Source of the DNA: Amycolatopsis sp. WAC 01376
Lineage (GTDB): Bacteria > Actinomycetota > Actinomycetes > Mycobacteriales > Pseudonocardiaceae
DNA length: 64,000 bases
Assembly: GCF_003947415.1 (NCBI RefSeq)
Contig: NZ_QHKL01000001.1
Location: 1,612,001 to 1,676,000 of the forward strand
Direction: 5' to 3'
This document shows positions 24,651 through 32,836 of the stretch, in pieces. The translations under genes were made by a program, and so were the position numbers. Under the pieces are notes generated by a model, which had not been told where the DNA came from, ran no database searches, and saw only the letters and a program-made list of their open reading frames with translations. Positions within the stretch are counted from its first letter, which is position 1. Every line of letters starts with the position of its first letter.

Positions 24651-24729
24651 ACCGGCGTCGATTGCGTTCGCGGATTCACCGACAGACACTGAGAAGCGCC
24701 CGATGCGGGCACGGAGAGAGGACGCAGAG

Positions 24730-25764
24730 TTGCGGATACTCGCTGCGGGAGACCATTTCGTCGGCACCGGCCTGCTGGCCGAGGCCGTCCGTGCCGAGAT
24801 CGGCGACGGGCACGAGTTCTCGGAACTGACCCTGCCGTGGCCGGTGGAGCCGTTCGGCCCGGTCGCGAACGTGCACGAGGCCAGCGGCACCGAGGAGCAG
24901 GTGATCGAGGCCTTGGCGGGAGCCGAGGTCGCGGTGACCCAGATGGCACCGTTCACCAAGCAGGTGTTCGCCGCCGCGCCCGGCCTCAAGCTCGTGTCGG
25001 TGTGCCGGGGCGGCCCGGTCAACGTGGACCTCGCCGCGGCCACCGAGGCAGGGGTCGCGGTGACGTACGCGCCCGGCCGCAACGCCGGTGCCGCCGCCGA
25101 ATTCGCGGTGGGGATGATCCTGGCCGCGATGCGCCGGATCTCGACGTCCTCGGCCGAATTGCTGGGCGGCACCTGGCGTGGCGACTATTACGCCTACGAC
25201 CAGACCGGTCTCGAACTCGACGGGACCACCGTCGGGCTGGTCGGCTACGGTGCGATCGGCGGGCGGGTGGCCAAGGTCCTCGTCGCGTTCGGCGCGAAGG
25301 TGCTGGTGGCGGATCCGTTCGCCGACCCCGCCAAGATCAGTGCCGACGGCGCGGAGCTCGTCGAACTGGACGATCTGCTGCGCCGCAGTTTCGTGGTGAG
25401 CCTGCACGCCCGGCTCACCGAGGAGACCCGGCATCTGATCGACGCCGCCAAACTCGCCCTGCTGCCGGAAGGCGCCGTACTGGTCAACACCGCGCGCGGT
25501 GGCCTCCTGGACTACTCCCCGCTGCCGGAAGCCCTGCGCTCGGGACGGCTCGGCGCGCTCGCGCTGGACGTGTACGACGTCGAGCCACCGCCCGCGGACT
25601 GGGCACTGCGGGACGCGCCGAACGTGATCGCGACCCCGCATCTCGCCGGGGCCAGCAGGCAGACGGCGGAGCGGGCGGCGAACATCGTCGCCGCCGAAGT
25701 CGGCCGGTACGTGCGCGGTGAGACGCTCGCGAATCTGGCGAACCCCGAGGTCCTGCGGCCATGA
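24730..25764 (+). CDS. D-2-hydroxyacid dehydrogenase (phosphoglycerate-dehydrogenase-like)
   Basis: This is an NAD-dependent dehydrogenase with GLVGYGAIGGRVAK (Rossmann loop), an Asp acceptor in VADPF, the catalytic Arg region VNTARGG, and HLAGAS with the catalytic histidine. It belongs to the PGDH/formate dehydrogenase-like family. It probably oxidises a hydroxyacid or reduces a ketoacid arising in the sugar pathway; the substrate is not predictable. TTG at 24730 is chosen because GAGAGGA lies before it; an ATG 27 bases upstream is less well placed. It overlaps the following kinase by four bases. Confidence 0.85.
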   Translation: MRILAAGDHFVGTGLLAEAVRAEIGDGHEFSELTLPWPVEPFGPVANVHEASGTEEQVIEALAGAEVAVTQMAPFTKQVFAAAPGLKLVSVCRGGPVNVDLAAATEAGVAVTYAPGRNAGAAAEFAVGMILAAMRRISTSSAELLGGTWRGDYYAYDQTGLELDGTTVGLVGYGAIGGRVAKVLVAFGAKVLVADPFADPAKISADGAELVELDDLLRRSFVVSLHARLTEETRHLIDAAKLALLPEGAVLVNTARGGLLDYSPLPEALRSGRLGALALDVYDVEPPPADWALRDAPNVIATPHLAGASRQTAERAANIVAAEVGRYVRGETLANLANPEVLRP

Positions 25765-27209
25765 TCATCGGCGTCGACATCGGCACGTCACTGACGAAGG
25801 CGGTCGTCTTCGACAAGGCCGGGATGTCCGTGGCGAGCGCCTGCACCACCTCCGAGGTGCACCACTTGGCGGGCGGGCTGGTCGAACAAGACCTCGACCA
25901 GGTGCTCGGCACCGTGGCGACGGTGGTGCGCGAGGTCGCCGCCGGGCTCGACGGCCCGGTCACCGCAGTGGCCCTCACCGGTCAGGGCGACGGGTTGTGG
26001 CTGCGCGACGAATCCGGCGAGGCCGTGCGACCGGCGATCTCGTGGCTCGACGGACGGGCGAACTCGCTGCTCGCCAAATGGCAGGCCGACGGAGTGACCA
26101 GGGAAGTGTTCCGCCGTACCGCGTCGGGAATGTTCCCCGGCTGCGCCGCGGCGATCATGTCCTTTTTGGACACTCATGAACCGGAGTCGCTGGACAGGGC
26201 GGCGGTGGCGGGTTACTGCGTCGACGCGGTGCTCCAGCGGCTGACCGGCGAGATCACCGTCGACGCGTCCGATGCGTCGCTGCCTTTCCTGAACCCGGCC
26301 ACCCGGCAGTACGACGAAGACGCCATCGCGGCCGTCGGGCTCTCTCACCGCCGAAGCCTGTTCGTGGAGCCGGCGGCGCCGAAGACCGTCTTCCGCTTGG
26401 ACGAGCGCGGGGCCGGGCTGCTCGGTCTTCCCGTCGGACTGCCGGTCACCGCGGGGCCGTTCGACCTGCCCGCGAGCGCCATCGGCGCCGGAGTGCGACG
26501 TGCGGGTGACGGCATCCTCACCGCCGGCACCACACTCGCCTGCCAGGTCTTGACGAATTCGCCGGAGTTCGATCCGGAGGGCGAGCCCGCGGGCATGTTC
26601 CTCTGCACGCCGGAGGAAGGCGAGTTCCTGCGGGCGATGCCGGCGATGGTCGGCACCGCGGGAATCGACTGGGTGTGCCGCCTGTTCGGAATCGCGGTCG
26701 AGGAGATCGGGTCGCTGCTCGACTCGAGCAGTCCCGGCGCGGGCGGCGTTCGTGCCCTGCCGTTCCTTTCCGCGTCCGGTGAGCGGGCGCCGTTCGTCGA
26801 CGCTTCGGCCAGGGCGCAGTTCTCCGGACTGAGCCTGGAGAGCGAGCGCGGCGACATCGTCCGCGCGCTGTGCGAGTCGATCGCTTACGCGGCAAGGCAT
26901 TGCTTCGAGGCGGCCGGACTCACCGGTACGTTGTACGCCTGCGGCGGCGGGGTCCGCTCGCTCGAGTGGACACGGGTTTTCGCCGACGTTCTCGGACGGT
27001 CCATCGTGATCCCCGGCGATCCCGGGGTCGGGGCTCGCGGCGCGGTGATCGTCGCCGCGGACGCCCTCGGCGAACCGGTCGACAGGGAGCTCTGGGCGGA
27101 GAGCGCACGCGTCGTCGAGGTCCGCCCCGAGAACGTAGGATTCTACGAGCAGGGCTACGCCGACTACCAGGCCTCACTGGCCGCGGCCCGCGGACTTTGG
27201 AGGTTGTGA
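25761..27209 (+). CDS. FGGY-family sugar kinase (second), EryA/xylulokinase-like
   Basis: IIGVDIGTSLTKAVVFD provides the first phosphate loop, VALTGQGDGLWL the substrate region, GILTAGTTLACQ the second loop and YACGGGVRS the adenosine motif. At 482 residues it is full length. The GQGDG signature is shared with erythritol and related polyol/ketose kinases rather than glycerol kinase, as far as I recall the family. It is embedded in the operon with ATGA and GTGA overlaps on both sides, so its product is likely the aldolase substrate or enters the tetrose branch. Confidence 0.87.
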   Translation: MIIGVDIGTSLTKAVVFDKAGMSVASACTTSEVHHLAGGLVEQDLDQVLGTVATVVREVAAGLDGPVTAVALTGQGDGLWLRDESGEAVRPAISWLDGRANSLLAKWQADGVTREVFRRTASGMFPGCAAAIMSFLDTHEPESLDRAAVAGYCVDAVLQRLTGEITVDASDASLPFLNPATRQYDEDAIAAVGLSHRRSLFVEPAAPKTVFRLDERGAGLLGLPVGLPVTAGPFDLPASAIGAGVRRAGDGILTAGTTLACQVLTNSPEFDPEGEPAGMFLCTPEEGEFLRAMPAMVGTAGIDWVCRLFGIAVEEIGSLLDSSSPGAGGVRALPFLSASGERAPFVDASARAQFSGLSLESERGDIVRALCESIAYAARHCFEAAGLTGTLYACGGGVRSLEWTRVFADVLGRSIVIPGDPGVGARGAVIVAADALGEPVDRELWAESARVVEVRPENVGFYEQGYADYQASLAAARGLWRL

Positions 27210-27862
27210 CGGTGATCCTGGCCGAAGAACGCGCGGCGGTCTGCGAATTCGCCCGCCGGATGACCGCCGACGGACTCGTGGTCGGCACCTCCGGGAACGT
27301 CTCCGCGAGGCAGGGCGAGCTGATCGCGGTGACCCCGACGGGCGTCGACTACGCCGGGCTGCGACCGGAAGACGTGCCGGTGGTCGGCCTGGACGGTGAG
27401 GTAGTCGACGGCTCGCTCAAACCGACCAGCGAACTCCCGATGCACCTCACCGTGTACCGGCAGGCGACGGATCCGGACGGCAAACCGGTGTCGGCCGTGG
27501 TGCACACGCATTCCGTGCACGCCACGGCCGTCTCCACCCTCGTCACCGAGGTGCCGCCGATCCACTACATGCTCGCCGCGATCGGCCCGACGGCCCGCGT
27601 CGCGCCCTACGCGACGTACGGCACCGAGGAGCTCGCCAAGGCCATGCTGGAGGCCCTGGACGGCCGCCGAGGCTGTCTGCTGGCGAACCACGGCACCACC
27701 ACCTTCGGCGACAGCCTCGGCTCCGCGTACAGCCGGGCGCAGCAGCTCGAGTGGGTCTGCCAAGTCTGGCTGACGGCACGGTCGGCGGGAACGCCGAATC
27801 TGCTCCCGCCCGCCGAGATCGAGCACGTCGTGGAGAAACTCCGTGGCTACGGCCAGCGCTGA
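27206..27862 (+). CDS. class II aldolase (fuculose-phosphate-aldolase family)
   Basis: The 218-residue protein has the zinc site of this family: HTHSVHA supplies two histidines, ANHGTTTFG a third, and KPTSELPMH the catalytic glutamate. SGNVSAR near residue 30 binds the phosphate. It would cleave a ketose 1-phosphate into dihydroxyacetone phosphate and an aldehyde. GTG at 27206 overlaps the kinase TGA. It closes the operon and is followed at once by a strong palindrome. Confidence 0.9.
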   Translation: MTVILAEERAAVCEFARRMTADGLVVGTSGNVSARQGELIAVTPTGVDYAGLRPEDVPVVGLDGEVVDGSLKPTSELPMHLTVYRQATDPDGKPVSAVVHTHSVHATAVSTLVTEVPPIHYMLAAIGPTARVAPYATYGTEELAKAMLEALDGRRGCLLANHGTTTFGDSLGSAYSRAQQLEWVCQVWLTARSAGTPNLLPPAEIEHVVEKLRGYGQR

Positions 27863-27866
27863 CGGC

Positions 27867-27916
27867 GGGTCGTGAGTGGTAAGTGTCGTTCTAACGACAC
27901 TTACCACTCACGACCC
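27867..27916. terminator. 24-bp perfect inverted repeat ending the sugar operon
   Basis: Arms 27867-27890 and 27893-27916 (ends GGGTCGTGAG and CTCACGACCC) are perfectly complementary, with only CT between them. It begins four bases after the aldolase stop and lies between convergent genes, so it may terminate both. The remaining bases to 28087 hold only a weak GAAGGCCTCC-type relic and no gene. Confidence 0.75.
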
Positions 27917-28087
27917 GGCTCCCATGGCCGGTCCGGAACCTCGCCATGAAGGCCTCCTGGCTACCTTGAAGTCAGCGACGTGCTCACGGCCTCAGCCGAC
28001 AGCATCTTCACCGCACGAAACAAGAAACAAGATCCTTCGGCACCACGCCGAACCGCCACCCGAACTTCCGACTCAGCCCACACGACG

Positions 28088-28780
28088 CTAGGAAGCGGCG
28101 GGCTCGGCTTCGAAATCCGTGGCATCGACGGCGTGCACCGCGTCGAGAAGCTCGACGACCGTCGGATCGTCGACGGCTTCCTTGATGCACTGCCACAACT
28201 GGAGATTCGCCAACGCCCATCGGGAGTAGTTCTCCGCGGCCTTGGGGTTGTAGAAGTAGTAGCCGCTGTCGTGGACGTCGCGTTGTTCGCCGACGATCTT
28301 GTGCGCCAGCTCGCGGAGGCTCAACCCGTTCTCCCGCAGATAGCGGTGGGCGAGAACGACAGGCGTCACCGGCAGCGCCTTGAACAGCGTATCGGCGTCG
28401 CTCAACGCCTGGGCTTCGAGCGAGATGTGCCGTCCTCTGGTCGCCATCTCGGCTTCGTCGACGATCTCGTCGACCCAACGGGCCATGCTCTCCTCGACAC
28501 CGCATTCCCGCAGGATGTCCATCCGGAGGTCTCGTCCGGCGGCCGCGGGGGAGTTGCGGAGCACGATGTAGTTCACATCGTGCACCAGCGCCGCCACTTC
28601 GACGACGGTGCGGTCCGCCCCGTTGTGGTCGGCGAACCCCGCGGCCTTGGCTCGGACGAAACTCACGTGATGCCAGCCGTGGAACTGCAGTTTGTCGGCA
28701 TAACGCCAGCACAGTCGCCGGACGCGATGCTCGACGGCGTCGATGGTCTGGGAAGGAATCGTGCTCTTTCGCGCGCGCAT
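28088..28780 (-). CDS. HD-domain phosphohydrolase-like protein
   Basis: A small metal-dependent HD domain is indicated by FHGWHHVSFV (first His), AALVHDVNY (HD doublet) and LSDADTLFK (Asp). This order is typical of predicted nucleotide or phosphate ester hydrolases. The protein has 230 residues and no signal peptide. GAGAGG lies just before ATG 28780. It is the last of three minus-strand genes that may form an operon; the others are an unknown cupin-like protein and a membrane protein. Confidence 0.75.
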   Translation of the reverse strand: MRARKSTIPSQTIDAVEHRVRRLCWRYADKLQFHGWHHVSFVRAKAAGFADHNGADRTVVEVAALVHDVNYIVLRNSPAAAGRDLRMDILRECGVEESMARWVDEIVDEAEMATRGRHISLEAQALSDADTLFKALPVTPVVLAHRYLRENGLSLRELAHKIVGEQRDVHDSGYYFYNPKAAENYSRWALANLQLWQCIKEAVDDPTVVELLDAVHAVDATDFEAEPAAS

Positions 28781-28846
28781 ACACCTCTCCGATCCCGTTT
28801 ACAGACGGGTGGAGTAAGCGTATGCGCCTTCGACGGCGGTGTGTAG

Positions 28847-29485
28847 TTAGATGCGGTCGGCGAGGTCCCCCAATCGGACCTCAACCGGAACGTGACGATG
28901 CCCTATTCCGGTCTTCGGGTCATAGGAAAGACTGAACTCGCTTACCGGGCGTGATTTCACGAGAAACGTCATAGTCCCTTCGGTGGCCTCGGGAATCCGA
29001 TGGAACTCGTCCGCGTACATGACGCCTACCGACCCTGTCTGACACAGCGTGCTACGTCGTAACCGAACCGATGTGATCAATCCGGAAAGCTGGTCGCGCA
29101 GGGTCGAATACCGCTCGTGGACGTAGTTGCCACGGAGAAGCGTGGTGCAGAAGTGGTATCTGTGGTTGTGCACGGAATCGGCGTACCCCTCACGCCAGTC
29201 CTCCGGCGCCTTGTACTCGTGCAGCCAGACCGAAAAAGGGTCGGCCGGGCAATCGAGCAGGCACCAGGCGAAATGGGTGGTGGTCTCCCGCGACCGCGCG
29301 AGGATCGCGCTCGCCTCGTCCGGACTCAGCGAATCCAAGTGCCGCCGGAGATCGTCGCGCAGCTCTGGTCTCGATGTCCAGCCGCGGAAGATCTCGTCGA
29401 CGACCTGCCAGTGCTGCGCCAGCGGCAGATCCGTGGTTCGGAGCAGCGCGGAGAGCTGGGTGAGGGGGGACAAGCGAGTGAGCAA
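28847..29485 (-). CDS. uncharacterised protein, cupin-like histidine motif
   Basis: I do not recognise this 212-residue soluble protein. VHNHRYHFCTTLLRGNYVHE and DEFHRIPEATEGTMTFLV resemble the two metal-binding motifs of cupins (H-x-H...E and a later H). The N-terminal 90 residues are helical and hydrophilic. TTG at 29485 has GAGGAG six bases upstream. It lies 40 bases after the membrane-protein gene and 66 bases before the HD gene. Confidence 0.6.
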   Translation of the reverse strand: MLTRLSPLTQLSALLRTTDLPLAQHWQVVDEIFRGWTSRPELRDDLRRHLDSLSPDEASAILARSRETTTHFAWCLLDCPADPFSVWLHEYKAPEDWREGYADSVHNHRYHFCTTLLRGNYVHERYSTLRDQLSGLITSVRLRRSTLCQTGSVGVMYADEFHRIPEATEGTMTFLVKSRPVSEFSLSYDPKTGIGHRHVPVEVRLGDLADRI

Positions 29486-29525
29486 CTTCAGCTCCTCAAA
29501 TCTAGTGCTCTGCGACGCCGAGCGG

Positions 29526-30530
29526 TCAGGGGTTCAACTCGGCGAGTGTGGTGAACTCCTTCCGGAAGGAGTGGAATTTTCCTTCCAGTTCGAGGAAGTT
29601 CTCTTCGGACAGGGGAGAGCCGGTGATCTTTTCGTACAGGGCGAGGAAATCCGCCCTCGTCGTCGTGGTGGAGATGCGGAAGTGCCGCCCGGACCGGGAT
29701 TGGGACACACGCAGGAATTCGGAGCGTTCCTTGTTGTACAGAAAGGAACCCTCGCTGAACCGCAGTGTCCGCGGATAAAGCGTGGTCGCGCCGCGGATGT
29801 CGCTGTACAAGGTCACCCAAACGCTCTCGTCGAAGACTTCGAGCCGGTCCAGCGGCGGGTCGGCGACGACGGTGATGTCCACCAGCGAGCATCGGCTACG
29901 GGCCAGGAACAGCCCGACCAGGCCGATGCTGATCTCGTCGTCGAGCCTCTTTTGGATCGTCTCGTAGTCCATGGCCGCTTCTTCGCTGCGCAGGAGATAG
30001 CGTGCCCTGCCACTGATCGCTCCCTCGTCGCGCGGGTCGGCGATGACCACGCGCAGCTCCCTTTCGGTGCGGGACAACAGCAATCGGGCCGCAGCGTGCC
30101 TGCCGGAGAAGCCGCGGAAGAAGTAGTGCCTGGTCACGTCGAGGTCTTCGGTCATGATCCGGTTGAACAACGGATCCGGATCGGTGGTCGCCTCGAAGAC
30201 GTGGGTGGGGAAGAATTCCTTGTTGAGCGAACGGTATTCGGCGCTGAGCGCTTCCAGCGCGCGGCGGCTCTCCTCGATCACCGGGGTCACCATCGCGCGC
30301 TGTGACGCGGTGGCGGTGATCAGGGTCTGGCCGAAGCCGACCACCGCGGAGATCAGGGTGCCGGTGCCCAGTGAAGTGAGCAGCGTTTTACCGGCGCCGG
30401 GATCCATCATGCTGGAGATCCACAGGCTGAGGCCCGCGATGACGACCAGTACGGTGAGCAGCAGACTTGTCCTGGTCCAGAAGATCTCTTGCAACGTGGT
30501 ACGGCGGAGCCGGTCGGCTTCCGCGGGCAC
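29526..30530 (-). CDS. uncharacterised protein with two N-terminal membrane helices
   Basis: Two hydrophobic helices (about residues 20-40 and 55-75) are followed by a soluble cytoplasmic domain of about 260 residues with FFRGFSGRHAAARLLLSR and RVVIADPRDEGAISGRAR. I cannot assign the soluble domain. GTG at 30530 has a perfect AAGGAGG eight bases upstream; an earlier ATG is less likely. Together with its two downstream neighbours it may form a membrane-linked system of unknown role. Confidence 0.65.
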   Translation of the reverse strand: MPAEADRLRRTTLQEIFWTRTSLLLTVLVVIAGLSLWISSMMDPGAGKTLLTSLGTGTLISAVVGFGQTLITATASQRAMVTPVIEESRRALEALSAEYRSLNKEFFPTHVFEATTDPDPLFNRIMTEDLDVTRHYFFRGFSGRHAAARLLLSRTERELRVVIADPRDEGAISGRARYLLRSEEAAMDYETIQKRLDDEISIGLVGLFLARSRCSLVDITVVADPPLDRLEVFDESVWVTLYSDIRGATTLYPRTLRFSEGSFLYNKERSEFLRVSQSRSGRHFRISTTTTRADFLALYEKITGSPLSEENFLELEGKFHSFRKEFTTLAELNP

Positions 30531-30721
30531 GGGGGTCACCTCCTTGATCAGCACTCGAACGGACGAACGCATTGCGTATCTGTTCGAGTGCGGGGAGTTA
30601 CTCTACGCGCCTCGTGACAATGTCGAAATAAGAAATTCGGGGGAAAGGCACCAACAACGAATGTGACGCACGGCGATACCGGTTTCGCATCGGAGGTTTC
30701 GCCGGATCACGGAAAAACCAC

Positions 30722-31327
30722 TCACGGAGCGTGCGGAAGGATTCCTTCGTACCACGCGGGTCCGGGCTTCGCCGACGACAAGGTTTCGACGACGGCCGAA
30801 GACGGTGTGGTGTAGACCGTGGGGAAGTCGATCTCGCCTCTGCCGGGGTCCAGTGTCCACGCGAGCCGCTCATCTTCCAGCAGACCCGCTTGTATTAAAG
30901 GAAAATGCGCGTCCGCACCATTTTTGTTGCCTCTGGGGTCGAGCCGGATCCACCGGTCCAGGCCGGCGAGATACACGCCGTTGAGCCCGTGCAGGACGCC
31001 GATCCGCTGATAGCAGAACCCGGCCGGGATGCCTTGGCTGCGAAGCAAAGCGGCCAGCAGGTGGGCCTTCGCGTAGCAGAGCCCGACCCGCTCGCGCAGA
31101 ACCTCGGAGGCCATAAGGGTGATCCGGGAATCGGCCGCGTCCACCGTATGGGCGATCTCGTCGCGCACGAAGTGAAACATCGAACGAATCACGTCGACTT
31201 CGGTGCCGCCGGTCGGTGACAGCCGGTCAGCCGTTTCGCGGATCAGTGGATGATCGTGGTCGACGACCGCGTCGGCGACGAGATAATCTTCGAGCCGCTC
31301 GGATTCGATCTTCAGTGCGATTTTCAC
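30722..31327 (-). CDS. transglutaminase-like cysteine protease-fold protein
   Basis: GLCYAKAHLLAALLRSQGIPA contains the catalytic cysteine of the bacterial transglutaminase-like superfamily, LHGLNGVYL a candidate histidine, and RWIRLDPRGN the aspartate. The 201-residue cytoplasmic protein has no signal peptide. Members include proteases and amidases; the role here is unknown. GTG at 31327 overlaps the TetR stop by four bases, so it is co-transcribed with, and probably controlled by, that regulator. Confidence 0.78.
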   Translation of the reverse strand: MKIALKIESERLEDYLVADAVVDHDHPLIRETADRLSPTGGTEVDVIRSMFHFVRDEIAHTVDAADSRITLMASEVLRERVGLCYAKAHLLAALLRSQGIPAGFCYQRIGVLHGLNGVYLAGLDRWIRLDPRGNKNGADAHFPLIQAGLLEDERLAWTLDPGRGEIDFPTVYTTPSSAVVETLSSAKPGPAWYEGILPHAP

Positions 31328-31884
31328 GCGGCACCGCCCAGTACTGTGTCGACAGCCTCTTCGAGAAATTTCGGGCCGGCTTCGCCGCCGCGCAGCAGTA
31401 GCCGGAACCAGATCGCCCCCGCGAGCAGATCCATCACCAGGACCGGATCGATGCCGTCGCGCAGTTCGCCTCTCGTGGCGGCGCGTTCGAAGATCGGCTC
31501 TTCGCGCGCCATGCGGTCGGCGAAGAAACTCCGTGACACGTCACCGAGTTCCGGACGTCGAGGGCCTGCCGTCAACGCCGCCGTGACGACCGGCGCGGTG
31601 CGCTCCGAAGTCAGCAGCCGGTGGATTTGTGTCGCCACGGCAAGGAGATCGCCGCGCAGGCTGCCGGTGTCGGGGACGTCGACGGCGAACAGTCCCGAAT
31701 CGCGCAGCGCGGCGGCCAGCAGCGCGTCCTTCGATGGCCACCATCGATACAGCGTCGTCTTGTTGACGCCGGACCGCGCGGCGACGGCCTCGATGGCGAG
31801 CTTGTCGTAACCGTGCTCGGCCAGCAGTTCGAGGGTGGCGGCGAAGATCGCCTCGGCCTTGCGGGGGCCGTTCCGGGTGGTCAC
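31324..31884 (-). CDS. TetR-family transcriptional regulator
   Basis: The N-terminal helix-turn-helix ATLELLAEHGYDKLAIEAVA followed by SGVNKTTLYRWWPSKDALL is diagnostic of TetR/AcrR repressors. The C-terminal half resembles the TetR_C ligand domain with LLAGAIWFRLLL. The length is 186 residues from GTG 31884. It is divergent from an alpha/beta hydrolase, and two palindromic sites lie between them, so autoregulation and control of the hydrolase are likely. Confidence 0.9.
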   Translation of the reverse strand: MTTRNGPRKAEAIFAATLELLAEHGYDKLAIEAVAARSGVNKTTLYRWWPSKDALLAAALRDSGLFAVDVPDTGSLRGDLLAVATQIHRLLTSERTAPVVTAALTAGPRRPELGDVSRSFFADRMAREEPIFERAATRGELRDGIDPVLVMDLLAGAIWFRLLLRGGEAGPKFLEEAVDTVLGGAA

Positions 31885-31897
31885 CGGAGAACAATAC

Positions 31898-31913
31898 AAC
31901 GCACCGTTGCGTT
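31898..31913. promoter_or_regulatory. TetR operator candidate 1 (AACGCA-N4-TGCGTT)
   Basis: A 16-bp palindrome starts 14 bases upstream of the TetR start codon. It is the exact reverse complement of the site at 31938-31953. Two such sites in the divergent gap suit repression of both genes by the TetR protein. Confidence 0.6.
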
Positions 31914-31934
31914 CCGGTGCGATCGCGGGTACTT

Positions 31935-31956
31935 TGCAACGCAACGGTGCGTTGCA
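31935..31956. promoter_or_regulatory. TetR operator candidate 2 (TGCAACGCA-N4-TGCGTTGCA)
   Basis: A 22-bp palindrome with nine-base arms around ACGG lies 15 bases before the hydrolase ATG, overlapping its likely promoter. Its 16-bp core is repeated in inverse orientation 40 bases away, next to the TetR gene. Confidence 0.65.
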
Positions 31957-31971
31957 TTCAGGAGGTAATCC

Positions 31972-32670
31972 ATGGTCCCCCTCGTCTTCGTCCACGGCAT
32001 CCGGCTCAGCGGTGCCGCCTGGTCCGAGCAGCTGGAGCGCTCCGCGTGGCCGGCGAGAGCGGTCGACCTGCCGGGACACGGCACCCGCCGGGGCGAGCGG
32101 TTCACCCTGGCCGCGGCAGCGGACGCGGTCGTCGAAGGCATCGACGAGCCCGCGCTGGTCGTCGGGCATTCCCTCGGTGGTTTCGTCGCGATCGCCGCGG
32201 CGGCACGGCATCCGGAGCGTGTCGCCGGTCTGCTCGTCGCGGACTCGACCTACCTGCCCGGCAGGACGCTGGAGGCACCGTTCCGCGTGGCGCACCGCTT
32301 GCTCATGCGGCTGCCGGACCACGGCGAAGGGCTGAGCCGACGGCAGTTCCGGAGCGTCCTGCCGCCGAAACTCGCCGAGGCCGTGATCGACGGCGGCATC
32401 GCGACCGAGGTGATCCCGGACGTCGCCGAGGCTTTCGCCGACTTCGACGTGCTCGGGGAACTCAGGACATACCCGGGTCCGACCTGGCTCATCAACGGCT
32501 CACGCGACCACTTCCGCCGCCACGAACGCCGCTTTCTCGACGCCTGCGCCGACGGCAGGCTGGTCAACGTCCCGAAGGCCGGGCACTACCTGCCGATGGT
32601 GCGCGGCGAGGAGTTCGCTCAGCTGGTGCTCGACGCGGCTCGCAGCCTGTCGATCTCGGGCACCCGATAA
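31972..32670 (+). CDS. alpha/beta hydrolase
   Basis: VFVHGIRLSG gives the oxyanion region, VVGHSLGGF the nucleophile elbow with Ser, SRDHFRRHE the acid and AGHYLPM the catalytic histidine. The 232-residue size suits a cytoplasmic esterase or lactonase. CAGGAGGT lies just before ATG 31972. The divergent TetR repressor and the twin operators suggest induction by its substrate. Confidence 0.85.
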   Translation: MVPLVFVHGIRLSGAAWSEQLERSAWPARAVDLPGHGTRRGERFTLAAAADAVVEGIDEPALVVGHSLGGFVAIAAAARHPERVAGLLVADSTYLPGRTLEAPFRVAHRLLMRLPDHGEGLSRRQFRSVLPPKLAEAVIDGGIATEVIPDVAEAFADFDVLGELRTYPGPTWLINGSRDHFRRHERRFLDACADGRLVNVPKAGHYLPMVRGEEFAQLVLDAARSLSISGTR

Positions 32671-32711
32671 ATCGGAGGTGTCCGGCGGAGCTTCCGGCTA
32701 AGGTGATCCGC

Positions 32712-32765
32712 ATGTGTTCCGTCATCCACACTTGGCAGGCCATTCGCATCCGGCCGGCGCGCTGA
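32712..32765 (+). CDS. candidate 17-residue leader peptide
   Basis: A short frame MCSVIHTWQAIRIRPAR ends in TGA about 70 bases before the next hydrolase gene, with AAGGTG upstream of its ATG. It could be a translated leader (one Cys, one Trp, four Arg codons). No terminator-antiterminator pair is obvious, so this is speculative. Confidence 0.25.
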   Translation: MCSVIHTWQAIRIRPAR

Positions 32766-32836
32766 CCTGATGCCGCCCGTCGTCGGCGTCGAGGTCCACG
32801 TCCACTGTTCGCCAAAGGATGACAAGGATCTTGATC

